Shown piece after piece: positions 33,839 to 46,000 of a stretch of DNA of 64,000 bases. The notes under the pieces are model-generated. The model saw only the letters and a program-made list of their open reading frames with translations. It did not search any database and was not told the origin of the DNA. The position numbers and the translations under genes are program-made. The DNA comes from Gigantopelta aegis (taxonomy: Eukaryota > Mollusca > Gastropoda > Neomphalida > Peltospiridae): NCBI RefSeq assembly GCF_016097555.1, contig NC_054701.1, positions 59,737,676-59,801,675 on the forward strand, read 5' to 3'. Numbering within the stretch: the first letter of the stretch is position 1; every line of letters begins with the position of its first letter.

Positions 33839-35240
33839 TTGTAATCTCGATTGAGATTCAAAACTTCTACTGTCGTCGTTTGAATCTCGACGGCGAGTAA
33901 ATAAATCAGCACTGGAACTTTTACAGGACGGATTCTGACACTAATATCGAACGTTCGTAAAAATCCAAACACCTGGGCCCATATTTTCGAAACCATCTTA
34001 GCCACGATATGTCGTAAATCTGTCGTAAGTGACTGCGGCAAATGTCGTAGCGTATTTTCGAAATTGTCGTAACTCAGATATATCGTAAATACATCGTAGA
34101 TCCTACGACAAGTTCCTACCTGTCGTAGACTAGAACCAACATGGCGCCTTACTTCTTATTTCATGATAATGACGAAGATACGCCAGTTGTGTAAACTCGA
34201 AGTATTTTGCCGTCAAAACTTTAAAACAGTTTATTGCAACCGTGACCTTTGATTGTTAAGCTGCCTATTTCAGAAAATGTACCAATCGATATAATGGGGC
34301 CTGGTCGGGGTTGTTGAAGAAGGCACAGGCGTGAAATGTGATATACACCTAAATAATGTATCGGAAAGCCCAATAAAAGAAATATTACTGAAGTTAACCC
34401 AATTGACAATTTTTCACTATTTACAGCAATAAAAAAAAAATAGACATGAAACTTTTCCAAAATTAATATTTGAAATGTCTTAGTGGTACATAAAAAAATG
34501 TAAAGATTAAAAAAAAATATTTCAATAAAATATTATTTTATTAAATAACATTTATACTGCATTATTAAGATTGTAAAATATGTTGTGTGGATGTATGAGG
34601 GGGTGGGTGGGTGTATGTAAAAACGTTATGTAGCGTTACATGGGAAAATTGAACAAAATTATGTAATGCACTTTTTTATTACTAAAATATTTTGTTTGTT
34701 TTTGAATGTGGGGTGGGTTTTTTTTTTTTTACACCTTCTCATAAACACTGTCACGGCAACAGTTTATAACGTAGGTAGTTACAGCTATAGTTCTTCTCAC
34801 AGGGAACGCCTTTTTCATACTATGAAATTTACTATATTTTTTTTTCTTCTAAGCGATTGTTTTCTAAACTGCACACAGAATAGTAAAAAAAGAATTTATT
34901 TCCGAAACACTTTTACCTTTCTTAAATAAAACCAAAACTGAAATTATTTACAAAAAAACATTTTTGTAGGAGGATGCGACAAAGTATATCGTCTCGGTAT
35001 GTATTATGACGCGGTATGTATTTTGACGCGCTATCTTTAAATAGCAATTGTGCATCATCAAAGAAAAGCTATGACGTCAAATGCAGAAAAAAAATTTGAC
35101 GGAAGTTTTTGGGGTTTTTTTTTATAAGAATAATGCAATGTATCAATTTGCCAGTTTGCGGTAAGTATAAACAATTAAAAATGCCATGTAATTAAAAGTA
35201 GTATTTTCCGTAAGGCACTTTTTTAACATACGTCAATATA

Positions 35241-35828
35241 CAATCTAATTAAAATTAGCTCCACTATTACATGTGGATCTAAAGACAGCCAGTTGGAGCT
35301 CATGTCCACCAATCAAAACCTTACTTGCAGAATCCTGCCAGTGATTTAAAACTAACAAAACTGCGTAGTCCCCAATGTCCAGGTAACATTTCGTCTGTAA
35401 ATAATAATTTAAATATTGACCAATCACACTTCGCCTTTTATAACGTTATTTGGGAGCATACAAAAATATCGGGCGAGTCTATTTTAGTGGCCGCAGTACA
35501 GCGAACCATATCAATACGTACGGGGTGGGTTATCAGTCTTCAATTTTACATTAAAAATTATTTATTTATTTATAAAATTAAAAAAAAACCTAAATCAGTC
35601 TTCAGTTTTACATTACAAATTATTTATTTTATAAAATAAAACATGTTTTAAGGCATTCGTAATTCACACGAAACATGTCGTATACCCTCAGGATAATTCG
35701 GAATGTTTTCAAATTATTTTTAAATCACTGGCAGGATTCTGCAAGTAAGGTTTTTATTGGTGGACATGAGCTCCAACTGGCTGTCTTTAGATCCACATGT
35801 AATAGTGGAGCTAATTTTAATTAGATTG
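35241..35828. mobile_element. Long-TIR MITE (Mutator-like by target-site size), copy 1
   Basis: The ends are long inverted repeats starting CAATCTAATTAAAATTAGCT. A 9 bp direct repeat GTCAATATA flanks it at 35232-35240 and 35829-35837. Second copy 61670-62252; partial copies 46117-46527 and 32720-32965. A 9-10 bp target-site duplication fits Mutator-like elements. Confidence 0.88.
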
Positions 35829-36524
35829 GTCAATATATTTTTATGGACGTCCGAATGAGTCCCCAGTCCTTATTATATATGCACTGCATACGATTATATT
35901 GGGTCAAGATTAAACGACGTTCAAGTGCATATTACGTTTTAAAATAATTATTTCACATGAAATGTAAAGTAGACACTGTTTTGAATAATACTAATAATAA
36001 ACAAACAAAAAAGTATCGAATGGCTGTCAAATTTACTTCCACACAATCAATGTACAAATAGTGACTGTTTGCACTGGGTTATATGGTTTACATGTGACAA
36101 TCTGGTTAAAATGTATTTTAATTGTGTTATTTTTTACGTGTATTATTAATATGGAATTTATGGACCACCACACATCGTTTCCAGTTGTTTGGAGTTGTTT
36201 TTCTTGAATACTGGTCATTCACAAGTTATCTGGATGTTCCGCGTCAAAATACATACCGCATAAAAAAGGTAGAATATTACAGTATGCACATGTAAGCAAA
36301 AACTAAAATTAAAAATCTCACTATATATTGAATTTAATGTTTATATTTCAATGATATATATACATTAGGTTATGTCTCTGTAAATAATAATAAGAAAAAC
36401 ATCGTTATTTTTACACTACGGGAGATCGTTGCTTATCTGCGTCAAAACCCATACCGCGAGGATATATATAGATGTAAATACACAATGATGATTATAAATC
36501 GAGTTGAAATGCATGTATATCTGC

Positions 36525-36601
36525 GCCATTGGCGTAGCCAGGATTTTATATCCCCCCCCCCCACCCCCCCCAATATAAAATCCTAGCTACGCCAATGGCG
36601 C
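36525..36601. repeat. Foldback with poly-C loop
   Basis: GCGCCATTGGCGTAGCCAGG and its inverse CCTAGCTACGCCAATGGCGC surround TTTTATAT, a C-run and ATATAAAA. Part of a dispersed TGGCGTA repeat class also seen at 20203, 27712 and 28706. Confidence 0.8.
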
Positions 36602-37028
36602 AGATTATGCACGTCTTGTATATGCAGGTAAACCATATTGGGGAGGTGACAAATCCACACTATGTATGTATGTATGATTTTATAAAATTTAATAGTTTAA
36701 AAAGGTTTGATTGGGGTGGCATGACCCCGTGCCCCCCCCCCCCCCCCCCCCCACACACACACCACTGATCAGCGCTTTCCCAAATCACAAAACAAACCAA
36801 ATCACATAAAATCAGTTTATTCCTAAGTACATAAACAACACCTTAAATCATATTACACCCATAGCACGTCTTGTTTGGAAATGGGGGAGATCTCCAAACT
36901 TTAAATAATTTTTAAAAATTGCGGGGTGTATGGTTTAGCGTTATGGAGGGTATCTAATTTTGACAAATATTTGAACGGCCCATTTTCGTTCTTGGACTTG
37001 CGATTTTTTGTTATTAAAGTATAAAATT

Positions 37029-37283
37029 AAAGTTTGTTTTGTTTAATGACACCACTAGAGCACATTGATTTATTAATCATCAACTATTGGATGTCAAACA
37101 TTTGGTAATTTTGACATATAGTCTTAATGAGAAAACTAATTTTTTCCATTAGTAGCAGGGGATATTTTATATGCACCACCCATAGACAGGATAACGCATA
37201 CCACGACCAGTCGTGGTGCACTGGCTGGGACGAGAAATAGCCCAATGGACCCACCGACGGGGATCGATCCCAGGCCGACCACT
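37029..37283 (-). mobile_element. tRNA-headed SINE (type B), minus strand
   Basis: 3' domain at the left (AAAGTTTGTTTTGTTTAATG); head at the right (GGGGATCGATCCCAGGCCGA). Body GCATACCACGACCAGTCGTG. Nested in the 3.8 kb element. Confidence 0.85.
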
Positions 37284-38315
37284 GGTCTAAAATATTCAGG
37301 ATCAAATAATTTTAAAAACTGATTTATGTGTATATATAGTACTTTGTATTCTAGAACTAATGTAGCCTAATCATTGTTAACCAGCCAAAAAGAAGAGAAA
37401 ATGTTTTTTAGACTTCTTCCCTACATCCGATATTAAAATTTCCACTTCAGTGGAACATTAGTTTCCCTTACGGGGCCTCTTTGTCGGTGGTTCGGACACT
37501 TGCATAGTATCCATTTTGGGAAGTCGGCTGTACCGAGATGACGTTTAGAGGGAATTTCATTGATGACGTCACCGAGAAATACCCCATCTTTTCTATCTCC
37601 ACTTAATGAGAGTTCCCATTTTTGTTTACGATAAATATCGTAAAACATTGAGTGACTCACTAAGAGAACTTTACGAAACCTTCGAAAATCTGTCGTATCT
37701 TAAATCTACGACATTCGTATTTTGCTCGTAAGTAGCTACGATATGTCGTAGCTAAGATGGCTTCGAAAATACGGGCCCTGTTGTTGGCAAATATATGTTC
37801 CTCCAACATGATCGTAGAGAGCTAGACGGACATTTGGAGATAAATACGCTCATTACAGTCGGACCAAGCTATGTATTTTTTTGGCAATTCCCGACAACCA
37901 AAAAGTTGGCAAAGATTTCCGCTCTAATACCACAACAATCATGTTTGACGTCAAATACCTTTACATCGATCATTTTCGAGTTAACTGATTTTAAAAAATC
38001 CACATATTAATCACTAATACACATACTACAGAAAGAAATCCGACATCACCCACATTCAGCTACGCTTCGTGACACTCCGTTGCAAGAATTATAAAGCTCG
38101 GTGATCTATTTCGTCACGTGATCGCCCACTGGGCGATTCCGCCTTGTGCAACAGTTACAGGGGCTGCAACAGTTACAGGGGTCGTCTCATACCAAGCGAC
38201 GTTACAACATGGAAGAGTTGGCTAATGCTTTCCTCTCCAACACAGTGATAAAATTACCAAATATTTGACATCCAATAGCCGATGATTAATGAATCAATGT
38301 GCTGTAGTGGTGTCG

Positions 38316-38620
38316 TATGGCCGATGCGGGCACGGCACAAAATTACTTCATCCTTCCTGCACCGCGTGTACGATGACTGCCATTGTCCCAGGACTGGCTG
38401 CACAGAATGAAGCTTGTTCGCAACAGAACCGTCCCAATCATATTGGCAAGTCGAAAAGATATAGGCCTATTGGTTCATATATTTAAACTCACCGTAGGGG
38501 ACACCAACACAGACATGGGGCAAATTCAAAGCTGACTTGGCTGCAAAATCTGTCTTTTCGTTGTCTTTAATGCAAACAAAATATAACATCTTTATTGGAG
38601 TTAAAATGAAAGGGTGCCAA
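38316..38620 (-). mobile_element. LINE fragment (minus), RNase H end
   Basis: The minus frame reads DNEKTDFAAKSALNLPHVCV and GVPYGEFK, a diverged copy of the RNase H end seen at 23300-23400. Preceded by a SINE 3' scrap (about 38258-38312, TTTGACATCCAATAGCCGAT). Confidence 0.75.
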
Positions 38621-38804
38621 ATACAAAATAAGTTGGAAAATAGGGAAGAAGTCCAACACATTCAAGGCATCGCACATGTGTTTGAAAGAGAAGCGTATGT
38701 CTTTCTATTTACGTATATAGGCCTATATATCAGCCACCTGTCCACAACGGCCATTTTTCCTAGGTGCCCTGAGTGACCAATATATTCAGGTTCGAGTGTG
38801 TGTG

Positions 38805-38838
<34 letters not shown>

Positions 38839-38841
38839 GGG

Positions 38842-38959
38842 AATAACTGGTTACTGTCTTAAGATATCGGCTTTATCCTGCGAAGGTTAGAATGGCGAGG
38901 CATTCACCATTCGTCCTGAGCAGGATAAAGCCGATATCTTAAGACAGTAACCAGTTATT
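38842..38959. repeat. Perfect 40 bp inverted repeat with 38 bp loop
   Basis: Arms 38842-38881 and 38920-38959 are exact reverse complements, starting AATAACTGGTTACTGTCTTA. The arm ends in TTTATCCTGC, and TTTTATCCTGC appears once more just right of the second arm (38963). A TA microsatellite (about 38812-38835) lies to the left, and the Penelope-type tail to the right. Confidence 0.95.
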
Positions 38960-39339
38960 TCTTTTATCCTGCAATCCTACAGGGATATTCGGAAAATCGT
39001 TATTTATTCCAGCTTTGTGTACGCAAATCGAGTATTGGCAACCTAGCAAGGCTTTTGCCGTATGACGTCATGTAAGATACATGACGTCATTATTTGTAAG
39101 ACACTAGCTACATTCTGTCACATTAAAAAAGCGTTTCTAAATTCTAATTCATAAATACATATACAAGTTTTGTATTGTTATCGCAAAACTAAAAGTTATT
39201 TGTATTTACTGTACTTCAACGAATGATTTAAAGAATATGTTTATTGAAAATCTACTCTGAAATACTCGAGTGGAGTCCGGCTTATGTCACGTGACCTATA
39301 TTTTTGGTATACAGTGATTGCTGGATAAATATATATACC

Positions 39340-39399
39340 GTTACATCTTTTGTTACAACTTAAAGTTTCACGCTATGAGCGATCATCAGGTAACGTAAC
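39340..39399 (-). ncRNA. Hammerhead ribozyme, type I, minimal stem III
   Basis: On the minus strand: GUUACGUUAC (39399-39390), CUGAUGA (39389-39383), stem II CGC/GCG around UCAUA (39381-39371), GAAAC (39369-39365), loop UUUAA, GUU (39359-39357), then GUAAC (39356-39352). Stem I pairs GUUAC with GUAAC, and a second GUUAC/GUAAC pair (39344-39340) extends it across a 7 nt bulge. Predicted cleavage follows the U at 39357. All core residues are present; the base pair next to the core in stem II is a U-U mismatch. Hammerheads with very short stem III are known from Penelope-like elements, matching the GIY-YIG fragment just upstream. Confidence 0.85.
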
Positions 39400-39872
39400 T
39401 GTCCTGTTATTACGTCATGAAGCAGTGACGTCACAACAGGCTATTCCTTTTCGGCTTAGCTTTGGTGGCTGTGTTAATCCATGTGGGTGGGTGTCAGCAT
39501 TTGGATACAAGTTCATTTCTCTTGTTTAGCTACTTGGTCCCTATAACTTCCAGTTTTTCCTCAAGGCATAGATTGCACTGCCCCGTGCTTCTCTTTAAGT
39601 TGTTTACTTTCCTTATTACGTGCCACGTTATTGTGTACTCGGCGTTTTTTCTTTTTAGTTCCCAAATGTATTTCGACAGCTCTGTTTCCTTTTCGTATTT
39701 GCTGTGCATGAAGGACTTCTTGTGGTTGGCATACCTTTCTTTGAAGGATCCTCCTGTGAGACCTATGTATGTCTTGCTTGATGTGTTAGTGGTATGTACT
39801 GCAGCTTCATATATAACTGATTTAGTGAGGCAGTTTCCCTCAAGTGGGCAATCGTCCTTATTTCTGCAGTTG
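39400..39872 (-). mobile_element. Penelope-like element 3' part: GIY-YIG endonuclease, degraded
   Basis: Minus-strand frame (about 39860-39470) reads CPLEGNCLTKSVIYEAAV, KTYIGLTGGSFKERYANHKK and YIWELKRKNAEYTITW, then CNLCLEEK. This is the zinc-linker plus GIY-YIG nuclease at the C terminus of Penelope-like reverse transcriptases. The nuclease nicks DNA for target-primed insertion. The reverse-transcriptase part is absent: the element is 5'-truncated at about 39872 next to TTAGGG repeats. The hammerhead lies about 70 bp downstream, in the expected 3' region. The copy is broken. Confidence 0.85.
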
Positions 39873-39890
39873 GGTTAGGGTTAGGGTTAG
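39872..39890 (+). repeat. Short interstitial TTAGGG tract
   Basis: GGGTTAGGGTTAGGGTTAG, about three telomeric units, lies exactly at the 5' truncation point of the Penelope-like element. Confidence 0.9.
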
Positions 39891-40012
39891 AACAAAAGTG
39901 AAAATATGATGGATGCAAATATTTTGAGTCCGCATCCAAATACACCTCCAAAAGTGTTTTTGTTTTCAGAATGTCATCACAAGTACTGTTGACAGTAAAA
40001 CTATAAAACATA

Positions 40013-43000
40013 TCAGAGTGTTAATTTATCCTTTAACCACTTGACACCATTGAGTAGTCCCTTGTTAACAACAACACTGGAATCTTTACCTGTTAATAAA
40101 AGAAAATACAGTTGAATGTTAGGCGGTCTGATTAAAGTCTGGTATCGCTTCCACGTCCGATTTAGTCACTGTTAATTTATCTGGCACAAGCCAGTGTTAT
40201 TTCGTGCCCTCCCCGTTTTACGACAAGATCTTAGCGCTAAGATCACCTTGATAAAATTTTTTTTTTTGAAAAAGACGGTTAAATTGATGTTTTAACAATT
40301 ATGTTGGTATCTAACTGCCACTCTCGTGGTATTCTCTATTTAGACACCGCAATAATCGGAGCTGCGATATTTCCCTGATACGGAGGTCTGTTATCTGCAG
40401 TCGCGTACCGCCTTTCCGAATACGTCGTGTTTAGTGTTTTGACAGGTCGATTGAAAGGTCATCAGGACACACGGCAGCCTTGATTTTAGTTAAAGCTACT
40501 GATGAACACCTATGGTAAAGTCGAAGTGATCAGTAAGATCGTATTTCATTTACTAGTAATATTAAAGGGACATTCTTGAGTTTGGTGCAATTTTAAAATG
40601 TTACTGACCAAGAAAGACTTTTTAACGATTGTAATTACATATCAAATATATTTTTCTGCATAAAATATTACTGGCTGTATATTAAACGCGTTTCTCATCG
40701 TTCTGATATTTGTAGTAGGTTAACTTTCATTTATTTCCTAATTTTTTTTGTTTTACAAAATCCAGTTTGGGCTTCTTACAAATATTAATACCACCAGAAA
40801 CACATTGATTATACACACTGATATTCTAAATAAGAAAATATATTTAATATGTAAGTTTAATCGTAGAAATATTTTATTAGTTGGAAACATCTTATAATAC
40901 AGCAAACTCAGGAATGTCCCTCTAATAGTTTCTTATACACCCACATAGGAGGGCAAACGTTGTAGATCATTTTGGTCTCCAACATACTTGGAAATTACAT
41001 TTCAGACATACCTGGTTGCTCTACGGTGATCACCCGGTCGCCACAGCCAGGCCATCCAATAAAATAAGAACGGCCGAAATTGATGACTCTGTGACGTATA
41101 AGTTTTATCTGATACTGATTGCTTTATGATGCAACCTAATGGAAATATTTTTCCGGAATTTTCTGATATTTTCATAGTATGTGTGCAAACGATCTTTTCA
41201 TTTAAAGTGCGCAAAAACGTCATTTTCATAAAAGTAATTTTAAACAGTGAAAAATGTCATGTTTGACATATTTGCAAAATGACGACACAAATGAGTATAT
41301 CATTATTTATAAGTGAATTGGAAAACTTCCTCATAAAAAGACACACACACCAAAAAATCATCAACAAGTTCATAGAAAAAAACCCCATACACTTTATTAG
41401 CAAAAATTCCGGATATTTGATAGGAATTCTGGAATTCCGAGTATGTGATGAAAATTCCGGAAAGCTGGTCGGCCTGATGATGCATAAGTTAAACTGCACG
41501 CATGTTTGCCGTAATAGTCCAGGAACATTAGGGTTTAATCCGGAAATAAATAGTACATAGCTGATTTCCGGGTTAAACACTAATTTTGACCTAATGTTCC
41601 TGGACTATAAATAACTTTTAGTTGAAAAAGATGTTTAAATTTATTTGAAACCTGGTTTTTTTTTTCTTCAGGATATGTATATAAGAAATAGAATACTACA
41701 CCACAGCATAATGCAAATCCCCAATCGAACACTGTATTGGGTGTACACTACCAAATCAAATCCCATAGACGACAATAGTAACATGTGGCTAAAACTCCCA
41801 CCTGCAGGCTATCAATCGACATAAATGCCACGGATATAAATACTACCACCCCTCACCCTTAAAGTGAATCAGAAAAAAATGGGGGTCAAGCTGCTCATTT
41901 CTGAGATAATGGGTAGTGTCTATGACTACCCTAGGTCCGCACAAAATTCGAGTACTTTTTTTTTCTACAGGTACCTCATACATGTTTCAAGCACAAGGCA
42001 CAGTGGTACTAGATGAAATAAAATTTCAGTAATAGATAATTAACGATATAAGTTACATAATAATTATATGATCATGCGCTAGTTTCGCTTTTTAAACTGG
42101 CCGTTTGTCCGTCACAACACTGCACGTGTCAACCGATTTTTAAATGCAATACAATGGCATGATTTGGCATCCCATGTTCAGCGCTGGAATTAAGATGCAT
42201 AATGCTATTTTAATGCTATTTTACTTTATTCCTTAATCTCATCATCATCTGGTTTAAGTGTCGGGTACTCTGGTCCGGGTCGAGTTAGTCCAATATTTTG
42301 GACTCGTGGAGGCCCTACCCACTACCTACAAAATAGCAATAATTTTTATTTCAATGAATTAAAAACATTTAAGCGGAACCTGTGGTGATTTTCAGAGCAG
42401 ACCTACGGTATCTTGCAAACTGACTTACCATCTGTGGTTGTTTGTTGACTCTGGGATAAAGAATGGAAGATTCTATGTTCTTCGATCTCATCCTCACTCT
42501 GAAAAGGACAAAATTGTAGTTAGGGGGCTAATAGAGCCACGGCCCCCTCCCTTCTGATGTATCATGTTTCAGAATTCATATGCGATCATCTACGATTTAA
42601 AAACCTACCAGTCATAGGCGTACGGGCTCCCATTTTTGTAGGGGAGTGGGGGCGGGGCAGGCCGATTTTTGCCGGAATTCAACGAAAATTCTCGAATCTG
42701 TATAACAACATTTATTTGTATTAGTAATACCGCTAAACTGCTAAATAAGGTTGTGAACGAATCGCTACACATTTTTATATGAATTACAACCAATATTGTG
42801 GGTAAACTGATGGAAATATATGATGAAAATGGTTCAGAAGAGCTAATTTTGCCATTTGCTCATTTTTATGATATTGTTTTTACGGTTGCTGCCCCCCCCC
42901 ATACGCTTATTCTACCAGTGACAAGCTGTTCTAGCTGGACTCTCTATAAGTAGGCTACAGGCTTTTCTGTATAAACATTAAAACACAGAGAAACTGAAGT

Positions 43001-46000
43001 ATTAGTACTGTTGTAACCTGCAAGTTAAAGTGATTGTGGTGACATCTGGATTAAACGGTTAAGCTGTATTTATAAACTTACTTCTTATTGTTTTTATTTT
43101 TCCGATAAATTTTAGTGAACCATCTGGATGTTACGTCGCTTAGAAACTATTTTGAAAACTAATAGAAATTGATAGCTTTATGACATATAAGTTAACCCGA
43201 AACTGACCGCTCTGTGATGCATAAGCGGACTTTCGTACACACCTGTAACCGGACGCGTAAGTCAGCTACAAGTGCAACGGCTGTAAATAACTTTTAGTCG
43301 AAAAAGATGTTAAAATTTGCTTAAAACCTGCTTGTTAGGTACATTTTAAAACAACTCGTTGTGAGATAAATGGTATCTAACGGCCACTCATGTATTATTC
43401 TCTATATACCAGCATAACAAATAAATGAAGGTCTTGTATAATTATCATTTTAAACATCATACCCAAAGAGACATCGAGTGCGTGTGTGTGTAGGCTTATG
43501 CTAAAGTTAAAGTTTGTTTTTGGTTAATGACACCACTAGAGCACACTGATTAAAACTACATTCGCTGGAATATTTTTATTATTTAAGCATATAGAACAGA
43601 AAATCCAATTACGTTTGGTGCATATATGACGCCGCACTCCGCATTGGTTTCACTACGCTGGCTTATCCAGGTCAAAAACAAAGCCATGATTTTGAAAGTG
43701 GAACACTTTTGACAGGCTCGTACCGATCTCGGTTTTCATTGGCTTATCACAAGTATAGATTTCTCCAACAAGAGATCACGTGAGATTTCGCAATTTTTGA
43801 TCAAATTTATCTGTTTTGATTGAGGGGTCGTCTCATATCTCCAAAACATATTTATATCCATAAAGGTATGGTACAACGCCTTTCCAGGGGTCGGTGAGTG
43901 GGGGTTTCGCCTTGAAATTTTGACAGTGGCCAGCTGTTGGCATACGCGTTACATGTAAGGGGGTGTTACTAATTACGTAACGCTCTAGGGGTAGAGGAAG
44001 AGGGTACTGTGTTCGATTTACGTAACATTTTTCAAGACTATGTTATTTTTATTCATTACTTAGACCTAAAAAGGTGTTTTTTGGAAATGCGCGGTCAGTC
44101 TAGGATCGATCCCCATTGGCGGGTATACAAAAAGACCATGGTATGTGATATTCTGTCTGTGGGATGGTACATATAAACAATCCCTTGCTAAAAAAATAAG
44201 ATGTAGTGGGTTTCCAAGGCGCATGTGCAGGGATTTCAGCGGGGTTGGGGTTATAGACTGTGTTAAGCGAAGTTTATATGGGGCCATGCTCCCCCGAAAA
44301 ATACATTTCAAATTTGTTTAAGCTTGGGCAAGTAAGGGTTTCGACCCCTCCCCTTGCACCCGATTCCTTTCTAAGATTACATGTCAAAATTACCAAATGT
44401 TAGACATCCAACAGCAGATGGAAGGAAGGATAGGATATGTTTTATTTAACGACGCACTCAACACATTTTATTTACGGTTGTATGGGGTCAGATGATTATT
44501 AAATCAATATGCTTTATCTTTGATGTTCTTAAACACCCCCACCCCCCACCCGAACTTTACCCTTTCCAAAAGAAATAATATGTATTTGAATTTGTCGATT
44601 TTAACACGTAAAATTAAGAAGTGAAAACGTTCATTGTCTACTTTAGTATATTTTATTTTAAAAATATATACATGATTAATGTGTTAGTAGAACTTTCAAA
44701 GTTAAGTTCTACTAACACTTTATAAAATATCAATTCCGAAATAGGAAGGTACGACTGTCGATAATACGTTGTCAAGATCAAACCGGTTTTAACTACAGCG
44801 CAAGATTTCTCTTTTAATTTTTTGAGACGAACCCTACAATTTGAAATCGGCAAACGCACGTGTTAACTGAAACTGACAACAGGCTGTCGTTTGTGCTTTG
44901 CCGAGCTATGGCGGCACAGGCGACGAATCAAGCGTATATGTTTGACGATATCCGTTCATAGCGAACACACACGACTTTTTTAAAAGTGCATTTGAGCTTG
45001 TATTTCACATTTGTACATGATGTTATAATATGGTAACCAGATAATGTAACTTTAAATAATCATTGGTAATTTACACTTTCTCACTTTCCCATACACAGAA
45101 CAGCACATACCGCGGCCTTTGATATACCAGTTGTGGGACACTGAAAAAAAGCTCAATCAGGGCATGGGTCCACCTCTGGGAAGTGCTCTACCGTGGGGAC
45201 ATGTGTGTGCTTACGTGCCTGCATAATTGTAAATCTAAAGACATATACCTCTGAAGAAGGTTCTCGATTTCCACTGGAATGTCCTTGACTGTTCTCACGA
45301 TTTGTTGAAGAGCGATCTGTGTCTGGATTAGAAAACTTTGACTTCTGGACCCACACTCGTACCCACGGGTCTTCTGCTTTATTCCTGTAAAACAAAGGGG
45401 GTTCTAGACTCAGCTGTCGGCTTAAAGCCCAGACGTTCTGCAGCTGTTCCTGTTCCTCTTGTGTTTTGGGACAGTGACACTCTAGTCTGTTGGTCCTGGA
45501 GAAAAACTGATGCAGCAAGGAGTAGATTCTCGTGTTGGTCAGCATGACGGCTTTGAAAAACGTGTCTCTGACATGCTCACCACCTGGTTCGTAGTTCACA
45601 ACTTGCAGCAACTGGGCCCACCTGACGCCCAATGGTATCGTCTTCGTCGTAAGCTCTCGGAACACTTCGGGCGTGATCGTGCCATATCTAAACATATAAT
45701 CCGTAATTGTGCGAATATCTACTTCCGACTGCAATATACACACGGAACATGTTTGGATTCTGATAAAAGGTGCCTTTGCAGTTGATCTAATGCTGTCAAA
45801 GTGTTCGGCTAGAAAATCGTACGACTCCCGTAATGTGTCCAGAAAATGTTCGAAATGTTCTGGTGATTTTTTGCACAGACAGCACACAAGTTGTCTGACC
45901 CTGTCACTTCTGCGTTTTTCTCCTTTAATAGATTCTACATCGCTGACTGAAAGGACACGTTTGCTGATGAGCTGGCTTTCTATGTCCTTTGGCTCTAAGT

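Larger units (their letters stand above)
33975..37778. mobile_element. 3.8 kb TIR-bounded element without recognisable transposase
   Basis: Left end GGGCCCATATTTTCGAAACC followed by ATCTTAGC; the right end, reverse complemented, is GGGCCCGTATTTTCGAAGCC followed by ATCTTAGC. Both subterminal regions are rich in TGTCGTA and ACGACA motifs. Inside are a long-TIR MITE (35241-35828), a SINE (37029-37283) and a small foldback (36525-36601). No transposase was recognised, so it is non-autonomous or gutted. Superfamily not assigned. Confidence 0.65.

Noticed and set aside
39462-39878. Plus-strand 138-codon frame
   Set aside because: It is the antisense of the GIY-YIG nuclease, which matches its family on the minus strand.
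45153-45248. Continuation of the CARD exon to the stop at 45153
   Set aside because: The extension runs into a SINE remnant, and a GT donor at 45248 joins in phase to exons 42429-42498 and 40013-40089. It remains possible as a short isoform.
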